The notes under the pieces are model-generated. The model did not search any database. It was not told the origin of the DNA and saw only the letters and a program-made list of their open reading frames with translations. DNA of 64,000 bases from Myxococcales bacterium (GTDB lineage: Bacteria; Myxococcota_A; Polyangia; Polyangiales; Houyiibacteriaceae), in contig JAOTYL010000004.1 in NCBI GenBank assembly GCA_029861865.1, positions 186,001 through 250,000 of the forward strand, read 5' to 3'. Below, piece after piece: positions 1-7,311 of the stretch. The first letter of the stretch is position 1, and each line of letters opens with the position of its first letter. The position numbers and the translations under genes are program-made.

Positions 1-278
1 AGCTCCTCGCCGACATCACCAAGGATTGGGGTGATGTCGAGGTCGTTACCGTGTCGACGGACCGTAACTGGGCGGAGGTGGAGGCCATCATCCCGAAAAA
101 CTCGAGGATCACCAGCCTTCTCGACGCTGAACGGGAAGTCGTCACCGACGCATTTGGTACCAAGCTCTTCCCCGAGACCTGGATCATCGACAAAGGCGGG
201 CTCGTTCGTCTTCGCTTCGATGGTGCCTTCGATTGGGCGAGCCCCATCGCGCTCGACCTGATCCGTGCGTATCGCTGA
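1..278 (+). CDS. TlpA/redoxin-like thioredoxin-fold protein, C-terminal part
   Basis: The gene enters from the left edge; its reading frame begins at base 3 and 91 residues remain before the TGA. The visible part has the last half of a peroxiredoxin/TlpA fold: a strand ending in VVTVSTD, then a segment like TKLFPETWIIDKGG, where the cis-proline of thioredoxin folds lies before the Pro-Glu-Thr, then LRFDGAFDW. The CxxC active site, if present, is outside the window. Proteins of this type reduce apocytochrome c or other periplasmic thiols. The convergent neighbours are ccmB and ccmA, so a role in cytochrome c maturation (CcmG-like) is a fair inference but not shown. Confidence 0.75.
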   Translation, partial: LLADITKDWGDVEVVTVSTDRNWAEVEAIIPKNSRITSLLDAEREVVTDAFGTKLFPETWIIDKGGLVRLRFDGAFDWASPIALDLIRAYR

Positions 279-281
279 GGC

Positions 282-962
282 CTAGGCCTCGGCGAGGAGA
301 TAACGAGACACCCATAGGCCGAAGCCTATGAAGAGCAGGTCGAACGCAGCGAGGATCCGCATCCAGCCAAGCACCTCGGGCAGGGACGCACCAGCAAAGA
401 GCTCTCGGGTCGCCACGGCCGCAGCGAGAAGGGCGGGTGCGACCAGCGGAAACACCAAGACACTCAGCATCAGGTCCCGAGCCCGAGTCCGAATCCCCAC
501 CGCAGAAAACAACGTGGCCGTCGCGACGAATCCGACCGAACCGAGAAATACGAGAGCGATCAGGGGTAGCAGCTTGTCGTTCGGATCGATTTGAAAGAAC
601 ACGAGGCAAAGCGGCACCAGGAGCAGCTCGACGACGAACAATAGAACCAGCGCGCTGAGCGACTTCCCGATGTAGATCGATGCCCGCGGAATCGGCGCGA
701 GCAGCATGCCGAAAATCGCGTCGTTCTCGCGCTCGAGGGACCAGCTTCGACCGATCAAGAGGATTCCGCAGAAGAGAATCGAGATCCAGAGCACACCCGG
801 AGCGATGTTTGGGGCGCTAACCGGGTCGGTGTAGAACGCGAGCGAACCGAGGGTCACCACCAGCACCGCAAAGAGCCCGGTGGACGTCAGGATCTCTTTG
901 GTCCGGAGCTCGAGCCTGAGATCCTTGAGCGCGACCAACCATGCGGGGCGTAGTGTCTTCAC
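282..962 (-). CDS. ccmB: Haem exporter membrane subunit CcmB
   Basis: CcmB is the integral membrane partner of the CcmA ATPase in system I cytochrome c maturation; the complex acts at the inner membrane in release of haem-loaded CcmE. The 226-residue product has the family length and about six hydrophobic segments, with the typical opening LKDLRLELRTKEIL before the first one and RENDAIFGMLLAP in the first cytoplasmic loop. I chose the GTG at 962 rather than the longer open frame because it overlaps the ccmA stop as GTGA, the usual translational coupling, and because upstream codons lie inside ccmA. ccmC is not next to it in this window. Confidence 0.88.
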   Translation of the reverse strand: MKTLRPAWLVALKDLRLELRTKEILTSTGLFAVLVVTLGSLAFYTDPVSAPNIAPGVLWISILFCGILLIGRSWSLERENDAIFGMLLAPIPRASIYIGKSLSALVLLFVVELLLVPLCLVFFQIDPNDKLLPLIALVFLGSVGFVATATLFSAVGIRTRARDLMLSVLVFPLVAPALLAAAVATRELFAGASLPEVLGWMRILAAFDLLFIGFGLWVSRYLLAEA

Positions 963-1615
963 GAGCTCCGCTCCACGATTCTGCCTCGGTCCATGTGGAG
1001 CACCTGATCGGCGACCCTCTTCGCAAAGCCTAGTTCGTGGCTCACTACGATTACGATAGCGCCGTCCTGCTTTTCCTGTTCGATCAGACGAAGCAGCGCT
1101 TGGGCCGACTGCACATCGAGACCCGTCGAGGGTTCGTCCATCAAGAGAAGGCGCGGCTCGTGCAGCAAAGCGCGCGCGATGGCAACCCGCTGCGCTTGCC
1201 CACGAGAGTACGTCCGCAAGGGGCGGTTCCAATACTCGAAGAGCGAGAGTGCTTCTCCGAGATCGGTGGCGCGTTTGTCGGCGTAGGGGATGCCTTGAAG
1301 CTTTGCCGCCAAGACCAGGTTCTCATGGCCGCTGAGTCCAGGGTAGAGCTGAAGCTGATGCGCGACGAAGCCGATCCTTCCACGCAAGTCGTCGGTTCGG
1401 TCGGTTCCATATGCGCCGTATCGAATGTCCCCACGTGTTGGGTGCGCGAGCAACGCGAGCAACCAAAGGAGCGTCGACTTTCCAGAACCGTTCGCGCCCT
1501 GAACGACCGTCACCGTGCCCCGCGCGAAGCTCAGGTCCACCCCCGCGAGCGCCAACGTCGGGCCGTAGGACTTTGCGAGACCCGTGACGGCGACTTCTTC
1601 GAAATCCAGCTTCAC
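959..1615 (-). CDS. ccmA: Haem exporter ATP-binding subunit CcmA
   Basis: This is an ABC ATPase of 218 residues, the normal size for CcmA. Walker A is GANGSGKST at about residues 40-48. The signature loop is a variant, YSRGQAQRVAIARALL, in place of LSGGQ, followed by Walker B LLLMDEPS, the D-loop GLD and the switch histidine in VVSHE. It powers the CcmAB complex on the cytoplasmic face of the inner membrane. The gene sits 11 bases downstream of hemW and overlaps ccmB by four bases, so hemW-ccmA-ccmB is probably one transcript. A general ABC ATPase is excluded mainly by the ccmB neighbour. Confidence 0.88.
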   Translation of the reverse strand: MKLDFEEVAVTGLAKSYGPTLALAGVDLSFARGTVTVVQGANGSGKSTLLWLLALLAHPTRGDIRYGAYGTDRTDDLRGRIGFVAHQLQLYPGLSGHENLVLAAKLQGIPYADKRATDLGEALSLFEYWNRPLRTYSRGQAQRVAIARALLHEPRLLLMDEPSTGLDVQSAQALLRLIEQEKQDGAIVIVVSHELGFAKRVADQVLHMDRGRIVERSS

Positions 1616-1626
1616 CGCTTCGCAGT

Positions 1627-2790
1627 CTAGAACAAGTCTCGGACAATACCGTCAAGTTTCAGCCAGCGATCGTGCGGAACACGAAGCCAGTCACCATCCT
1701 GGACGAGATCTCCCTTCTGCATGGCGAGCTCGAGATCGCGCTCACGCCCTACCCGCGGGTCTCGGCCGGCACGCCGTTGCGTCGCGACCAAGTCGGTGCC
1801 TCGTGCCGTCCGCAGTCCCAGCATGAGCGCTTCGCGCACGATTTCGTCGGGGCCGAGGTTCTCGGTTTCGGTCCGATGTGTCGGGTGTGCGAGATATCGC
1901 TGCGGGATAGGCTCGTTCCGCCAGCGAAAGGCGTCTCCCGGTCCGCGGTCGAGGCAGCCGACCGCGGCAGCGCCGAGCCCCACGTAAGCGCCACCTCGCC
2001 AATAATGAAGATTGTGCCGCGACTCTTCCCCCTCCGCCGCATAGTTCGACACTTCGTACTGCTTCCATCCGAGGTCCGTGAACCGCCGTTGTGCCAGCTC
2101 GAAGAGATCGGCGTAGCGGTCTTCAGGAGCCACACGAAGCTTGCCGGCCTTGTGAAGCGATCCGAATAGAGTCTTCTCTTCGATCGTGAGCGCGTAAGCC
2201 GACACGTGGCCGACTCCGATAGCGACGATCCGCTCGATGTCCATGCCGAATGCGTCCAGTTGTTGCCCCGGCATACCGAACATGAGATCGGCGCTCACCC
2301 GGGGCACTTCAGCGCATGCGCCTTCCAACGCGGCCACCGCCTGCCTCGAGTCGTGGAGGCGTCCGAGAAACCGCAGATGATCGTCGCGCAACGATTGGAC
2401 ACCGATCGACAACCGACCGACACCGGCCTCGTGAAGCTCGCGCGCCTGCTGACGGCTGAGCGAGCTGGGGTTGCACTCGACCGTGACTTCCACGTCGTCG
2501 CTCACGCTATCGAAGGCCTCCTCGATCCCCTCGAGCGTGCGCTCGAGCGCCTTTGCGTCCCAGAGCGAAGGGGTGCCGCCACCAAAGAAGACCGAAACGA
2601 GCTCGCGCTCTTGCAGGTCGGCAGCTCGAGAGCTCAATTCGCGCAGTACCGCGTCGGCGTAGGCCTCGTGCGGGATCGTGTGGGTCTTGACGGGCTCAGT
2701 CGCGAAGTCGCAGTAGGGGCACTTGCGCGCGCACCACGGGAAATGGACGTAGACCGATGTCGGTACCGTTTGGTCTGCTTCGCTTGACAT
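1627..2790 (-). CDS. hemW: Radical SAM haem chaperone HemW (CPO-III-like)
   Basis: The 387-residue product begins with a radical SAM strand VYVHFPWCARKCPYCDF; C20, C24 and C27 form the CxxxCxxC site for the 4Fe-4S cluster. The following FFGGGTPSLW, SIGVQS and the C-terminal HemN-like domain match HemW rather than true HemN, and the length is that of HemW (about 380). HemW binds haem and delivers it to membrane proteins; older annotations call it coproporphyrinogen III oxidase. Placement directly before ccmAB makes sense for haem trafficking. The start ATG at 2788-2790 lies 48 bases from the divergent nadA start. Confidence 0.85.
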   Translation of the reverse strand: MSSEADQTVPTSVYVHFPWCARKCPYCDFATEPVKTHTIPHEAYADAVLRELSSRAADLQERELVSVFFGGGTPSLWDAKALERTLEGIEEAFDSVSDDVEVTVECNPSSLSRQQARELHEAGVGRLSIGVQSLRDDHLRFLGRLHDSRQAVAALEGACAEVPRVSADLMFGMPGQQLDAFGMDIERIVAIGVGHVSAYALTIEEKTLFGSLHKAGKLRVAPEDRYADLFELAQRRFTDLGWKQYEVSNYAAEGEESRHNLHYWRGGAYVGLGAAAVGCLDRGPGDAFRWRNEPIPQRYLAHPTHRTETENLGPDEIVREALMLGLRTARGTDLVATQRRAGRDPRVGRERDLELAMQKGDLVQDGDWLRVPHDRWLKLDGIVRDLF

Positions 2791-2816
2791 GGGAGGCGCC
2801 TGGCAGGAGGTATACT
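2784..2816 (+). promoter_or_regulatory. Possible nadA promoter elements
   Basis: A perfect TTGACA is at 2784-2789 and TATACT at 2811-2816, upstream of nadA. The spacing is 21 bases, longer than the 16-18 preferred by sigma-70, and the TTGACA overlaps the hemW start codon. The TATACT box may be used with another upstream element. Confidence 0.25.
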
Positions 2817-2838
2817 CTCATACAGGAGCTCGTCGCAG

Positions 2839-4308
2839 ATGGCCTCCACAGCATTCCCTTCTCTCCGAATTACAGCCGACGCCCTGATCCCCCAGGGCTC
2901 CTTTGCCGAGGCTCAAGCCGCATTCTTGCGGCCCGATGAGACGTTCGTCGCCGAGCTCAACCGCCTCCTCCGAGAAAAGAACGTAGGATTGGTCGCTCAC
3001 TTCTACATGGATCCGGAGCTTCAGGGCGTTTTCTCAGCATGCGACTGGCCCCACATTCACGTATCGGATTCGCTGGCGATGGCAGACCGCGCGATCGCGA
3101 TGGCCGAGCAAGGGGTGCGCACGATCGTCGTTCTCGGCGTCGACTTCATGAGCGAGAACGTCCGCGCCATGCTCGACGCTTCTGGTTTCAGGGACATCCC
3201 GGTGTACCGAGTCGCCACCGAGCCGATCGGTTGCTCCCTCGCCGAGTCTGCAGAGGCGCAGGCGTACGGTGCTTACTTGATGGAGGCGTCCGAAACACCG
3301 CACTCGCTCCACGTCATCTACATCAACACCAGCTTGATCACCAAGGCCAAGGCCCACGCTATCGTGCCGACGATCACCTGCACGTCGTCGAACGTGGTCC
3401 AGACCGTGCTCCAGGCGGCGGCGCAGGTTCCCGACGGTCACGTATGGTTTGGGCCCGACACCTACATGGGGGAGAACCTCGCGGAAATGTTCCGCGCCAT
3501 GTCCGAGATGACCGATCAGCAGATTGGAGAGATTCACCCCGAGCACGATCGAGCATCGATTCGGGCATTGCGGTCGCGCTTCCACTACTTCGAGCAAGGG
3601 ACTTGCATCGTCCACGCGATGTTCGGACGCGAAGTCGTCGATACGGTTCGGGAGCACTACCCCGATGCTTTCGTGACGGCGCACCTGGAGGTGCCTGGCG
3701 AGATGTTCGCGCTTGGCCTCGAGGCGCAACGACGCGGAGAGGGTGTCGTCGGTTCCACCTCCAACATACTTTCGTTCATTCTCGGCAAAGTCGACGAGTC
3801 GATCGCCCGGGGAGAGAGCAGCGAGCTCCGGTTCATCCTAGGGACCGAAGCGGGCATGATCACTCCGATTGTCCGCCAAGTACAAGACAAGCTTCGAGAC
3901 TACGCATCCGAGGGGGGTTTTGGCATCTCCGCCGAAGTCATCTTTCCGGTTGCCAGCGAAGCGATCGCGCAAGAGCCCGAAAGTGGCCTTGGCATCGTCC
4001 CAGGTGTGGCCGCAGGGGAGGGGTGCTCTACCGCTGGCGGGTGCGCGACCTGTCCGTACATGAAGATGAACTCGCTTCACGCCCTCATGGGCTTGCTTGA
4101 GCGGGTCGACACCGAGCCTGGCTCCAACTTGGTTCCGTTCGAGCCACGGAAGTACGTTCAAGAGATCGGTGGACGCACCGCTGCCGACCTCGGCGGCGAG
4201 CCGATCCTCCACATGCGGGCCTTCCAACGCGAAGGTCGGCTCTCCGACGCGCTTGTCCACGACGTGCTGAGCCGCGCACGACCCCCTGCGGACGCCGAAA
4301 CAAACTGA
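2839..4308 (+). CDS. nadA: Quinolinate synthase NadA, long form
   Basis: NadA condenses iminoaspartate with dihydroxyacetone phosphate to quinolinate in NAD synthesis, using a 4Fe-4S cluster. The motifs follow the E. coli protein: HFYMDPE near the start, a first cluster cysteine at C132 (IGCSLAE), the second at C256 (GTCIVHAMF), GSTSNILSF, and the C-terminal C396/C402/C405 group before PYMKMN. The product is 489 residues, well above the roughly 350 usual for E. coli-type NadA. Extra length is at the N-terminus and in the segment around 300-390. No nadB or nadC is adjacent. Confidence 0.88.
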   Translation: MASTAFPSLRITADALIPQGSFAEAQAAFLRPDETFVAELNRLLREKNVGLVAHFYMDPELQGVFSACDWPHIHVSDSLAMADRAIAMAEQGVRTIVVLGVDFMSENVRAMLDASGFRDIPVYRVATEPIGCSLAESAEAQAYGAYLMEASETPHSLHVIYINTSLITKAKAHAIVPTITCTSSNVVQTVLQAAAQVPDGHVWFGPDTYMGENLAEMFRAMSEMTDQQIGEIHPEHDRASIRALRSRFHYFEQGTCIVHAMFGREVVDTVREHYPDAFVTAHLEVPGEMFALGLEAQRRGEGVVGSTSNILSFILGKVDESIARGESSELRFILGTEAGMITPIVRQVQDKLRDYASEGGFGISAEVIFPVASEAIAQEPESGLGIVPGVAAGEGCSTAGGCATCPYMKMNSLHALMGLLERVDTEPGSNLVPFEPRKYVQEIGGRTAADLGGEPILHMRAFQREGRLSDALVHDVLSRARPPADAETN

Positions 4309-4329
4309 GGGCGCAGGCTCGCTCCCTCC

Positions 4330-4361
4330 GTTTTCCTTCGAAAACCGGACCTTGACCGGTT
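4330..4361 (+). other. Two overlapping hairpins between nadA and dnaJ
   Basis: GTTTTC at 4330-4335 pairs with GAAAAC at 4340-4345 across a four-base loop, and AACCGG at 4343-4348 pairs with CCGGTT at 4356-4361. The two stems share bases 4343-4345, so they compete. No U-run follows, so a simple terminator is not supported. Confidence 0.35.
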
Positions 4362-4379
4362 CCGGAGCGTGTTTATGTT
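4352..4379 (+). promoter_or_regulatory. Candidate sigma-70-type promoter for dnaJ
   Basis: TTGACC (4352-4357), a 16-base spacer and TATGTT (4374-4379) lie 27 bases before the dnaJ start. Five of six and four of six positions match the consensus. The -35 box overlaps the second hairpin. Confidence 0.4.
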
Positions 4380-4406
4380 GGCTGCGCGCGTTTAGGTACG
4401 AGAGTG

Positions 4407-5495
4407 ATGGACAAGCCAGATTATTACGAGGTGCTCGAGGTATCGCGCGAGGTGAGCGCCGCTGAGCTCAAGAAGGCGTACCGAGACAAGGCGCTCGAGC
4501 TTCATCCCGACCGGAATCCGAACGACCCTCAGGCCGAAGAGCGATTCAAAACATGCGCCGAGGCTTACGCCGTCCTGAGCGACCCCAACAAGCGGCAACT
4601 GTATGACCGGTTCGGTCATGCGGGCTTGGCGGGCGGTGGCGCACCCGGCTTTGGCGACATCGGCGACGTCTTCAGTCAGTTCCAAGATATCTTCGGTGAC
4701 ATTTTCGGTGGCGGGTTTGGTTTCGGCGGCTTCGGCCGACGGCGGCGCGATCCAAACGCGCCTACTCGGGGCGCTGACATCCGCACCGACGTGAGCCTCT
4801 CGCTTCGAGACGCAGCGTTCGGCACGAAGACCGAAATCGATTTGTCCCATCCATCTCCCTGCGAGGCATGCCATGGTACCGGTGCGGAAGGGGGAGTCGT
4901 CGAGGGATGCGCGACCTGTGGCGGGCGGGGTCAGGTGGCGCGCGCACAGGGCGCCTTTGTCATGACCACGACGTGTCCCGCCTGTCATGGCCGGGGGACT
5001 CAAGCGAAATCCGCCTGCGGGCAATGCAAAGGCAGCGGGCAGGTCGACACCGAGCGCGTCGTGAAGGTCAATGTGCCAGGGGGCGTCGACACCGGGCAAA
5101 GCCTTCGACTGACGGGGCAGGGGCAAGCGGGTTCACGTGGGGGTCCACCTGGAGACCTGTACGTGACCGTGCACGTCGAGCCCGACGAGCGCTTCGAGCG
5201 CGAGGGATTTGACCTCATTCACAGGCCCTCGGTGACCTACCCCCAGGTGGCGCTTGGGGCCAAGATCGAAGTTCCGCTCCTCGATGAAGACGAGGATGCC
5301 ACCACGACCTTGAAGGTCCCGGCAGGCACGCAACCCGGCGAAACCTTGGTGATCCGAGGCGCCGGCGTCCCGCGGCTCAATGGTCGCGGCCGCGGCAACC
5401 TGATTTGTGTCGTCGACGTCGCGGTTCCACGAAAGCTCTCGCGCGAGCAAAAGCGCCTTTTGAAGGACCTAGACGAGTCTTTCGACGGGTCCTGA
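4407..5495 (+). CDS. dnaJ: Chaperone DnaJ
   Basis: The Hsp40 co-chaperone stimulates DnaK ATPase. The J domain occupies residues 1-70 with HPD at 33-35; a Gly/Phe-rich stretch follows (about 70-110), then four CxxCxGxG-type zinc motifs (CEACHGTG, CATCGGRG, CPACHGRG, CGQCKGSG) and the two C-terminal substrate-binding barrels. At 362 residues it is slightly short of the usual 375. ATG at 4407 is preferred over a GTG one codon earlier. dnaK and grpE are not adjacent, so this may be a second DnaJ rather than the main one. Confidence 0.9.
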   Translation: MDKPDYYEVLEVSREVSAAELKKAYRDKALELHPDRNPNDPQAEERFKTCAEAYAVLSDPNKRQLYDRFGHAGLAGGGAPGFGDIGDVFSQFQDIFGDIFGGGFGFGGFGRRRRDPNAPTRGADIRTDVSLSLRDAAFGTKTEIDLSHPSPCEACHGTGAEGGVVEGCATCGGRGQVARAQGAFVMTTTCPACHGRGTQAKSACGQCKGSGQVDTERVVKVNVPGGVDTGQSLRLTGQGQAGSRGGPPGDLYVTVHVEPDERFEREGFDLIHRPSVTYPQVALGAKIEVPLLDEDEDATTTLKVPAGTQPGETLVIRGAGVPRLNGRGRGNLICVVDVAVPRKLSREQKRLLKDLDESFDGS

Positions 5496-5540
5496 GAAAC
5501 GCTGGAGATCCAACCCGACAGGGTTTAGCCTAGGCGCCTG

Positions 5541-7307
5541 ATGCTCAACCCGCTGTCTGGCCTCGACTCCTCTTTCCTCTTCCTCGAAACCCCGCGCCAA
5601 CCGATGCACGTCGGCAGTGTGCTCGTGTTTGAGGGATCGATTCAATTCGACGACTTCCGCGACGTGATGGCGGCTCGTCTCCACATGGTGCCGCGGATGA
5701 AAGAGCGGCTCGTGATGGTGCCCTTCGGGATCGGGAAGCCTTACTGGGTGGAGGACCCGGACTTCAACATCGACATGCAGCTCCAGCACGTGGCGTTGCC
5801 GCGACCAGGCGCGTGGAGGGACCTACGAGGTCTCGCCGCTCGGATCTTCAGCGTCCCGCTCGATCGCACGCGTCCGCTTTGGGAGATGACATTCGTTGAA
5901 GGGCTCGACAATATACCGCAGGTTCCGCCAGGTTCTGTGGCGCTGATCAGCAAGGTACACCATGCCGCGATCGACGGGGTCTCTGGTGCGGACATGCTCG
6001 GCATCCTGCTCGACATGACGCGCGAGCCTCGGAAGTTTCCGGCGCCCACGCCTCGCCACGTGCCACCGATCCCGAACGAGCTCGAGGTGCTGAGGCACAC
6101 CGGCCGAAAGATCGCCGGTAAGCCGAGCGAGATCATCCGAGTCGCCAAAGATGCAATCGAAGCAGCGCGCGCGACTTCGAGGACTCAAAGAAAACAGGGT
6201 GCGGATGCGCCTCCGGCTCCGATGACCGCGCCGGTCACGCCCTTCAATCACATGATCTCCGGCCAACGGATCTGGAACACGGCGCTGCTCGAGCTCGACC
6301 GCGTCAAGGCGATCAAGACCGCCGCCCAATGCACCTTAAATGACGTGGTGTTGGCGATTTGTGCCGGTGCGTTACGACGCTACCTCGTCGATCGGGGCGC
6401 GCTTCCACTCAAGCCCCTGGTTGCGATGGTGCCGGTGTCGACGCGACAAGAAGACCAACGCGGTACGATGGGAAACATGGTTTCGGCGATGATGATCGAG
6501 CTGGGGACCGACATCGAAGACCCCGTCGAGCGGCTTGATGCAATCAAGTCGCACGCGAAAAGCGGGAAGGCGGTCGAGAAGGCCGGCGCGGCGCGGGCAA
6601 TGTCGGACATCGCCGAGTTCATACCCTTTGGTTTGGCCAACCGCATGACCAGGCTCTACTCGCGCTTCAAGGTATCCGAGTTGCACAACCCGTTCTTCAA
6701 CTTGGTGATCACCAATGTTCCCGGGCCGCAGATCGACCTTTACATGGCGGGGCACAAGCTCTTGGCGACGATGGGCATGGCTCCGGTGATGGACGGCATG
6801 GGGCTTCTCATCGCTGTACTCAGCTACAACGGCGTGCTCTCGATCAGCCCGACGTCATCGCCCGCGGTCATGCCAGACCTCGATAAGTTTGCCCGCTACC
6901 TGCGGGAGTCTGCCAACGAGCTCGAAGCGGCGGTCGTGCCGAAGCGTGACGAGGAGGCGTCGACTAATGGTGCAGTCGCCAAAGAGATGCGGATTTTCGT
7001 CGATCATATCCGGTCGGTGCTGCGTGACTCCCCGAAAGAAGAGCCGATCGGAACGGGACGGTTTCAGCTTCGAATCACTGGAGCTGGCGAAAAGAACTGG
7101 ATGGTGGATCTCGTCGGCCGGAGCGTCACCGAGGGCGTGACCGATAAGGCCGACGCGACGCTGACGATCCGAGGCGACCATCTGAGCCAGATCCTCCACG
7201 GCAACCTCGACCCACAGATCGCATTCGTTCAAGGCAAGCTTCGAGTGGATGGCGACGTCAACAAAGCGATCGAGTTCGGTGCGTTGCTGCCCCAGGTTTC
7301 GCCTTAG
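5541..7307 (+). CDS. Wax ester synthase/diacylglycerol acyltransferase fused to SCP2 domain
   Basis: Residues 1 to about 460 are a WS/DGAT acyltransferase: opening LSGLDSSFLFLE, catalytic HHAAIDG with the histidines at 140-141, and the PLWE and NVPGPQ blocks of the family. Such enzymes esterify acyl-CoA to a fatty alcohol or diacylglycerol and make storage lipid. After a linker, residues about 490-588 read as an SCP2 sterol/lipid-carrier domain (GTGRFQLRI, ADATLTIRGDHL, GKLRVDGDVNKAI). Typical bacterial WS/DGATs end near 460 residues, so the carrier domain is an addition. The gene stands alone, 45 bases after dnaJ, and is convergent with the next gene. Confidence 0.88.
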   Translation: MLNPLSGLDSSFLFLETPRQPMHVGSVLVFEGSIQFDDFRDVMAARLHMVPRMKERLVMVPFGIGKPYWVEDPDFNIDMQLQHVALPRPGAWRDLRGLAARIFSVPLDRTRPLWEMTFVEGLDNIPQVPPGSVALISKVHHAAIDGVSGADMLGILLDMTREPRKFPAPTPRHVPPIPNELEVLRHTGRKIAGKPSEIIRVAKDAIEAARATSRTQRKQGADAPPAPMTAPVTPFNHMISGQRIWNTALLELDRVKAIKTAAQCTLNDVVLAICAGALRRYLVDRGALPLKPLVAMVPVSTRQEDQRGTMGNMVSAMMIELGTDIEDPVERLDAIKSHAKSGKAVEKAGAARAMSDIAEFIPFGLANRMTRLYSRFKVSELHNPFFNLVITNVPGPQIDLYMAGHKLLATMGMAPVMDGMGLLIAVLSYNGVLSISPTSSPAVMPDLDKFARYLRESANELEAAVVPKRDEEASTNGAVAKEMRIFVDHIRSVLRDSPKEEPIGTGRFQLRITGAGEKNWMVDLVGRSVTEGVTDKADATLTIRGDHLSQILHGNLDPQIAFVQGKLRVDGDVNKAIEFGALLPQVSP

Positions 7308-7311
7308 TCTG

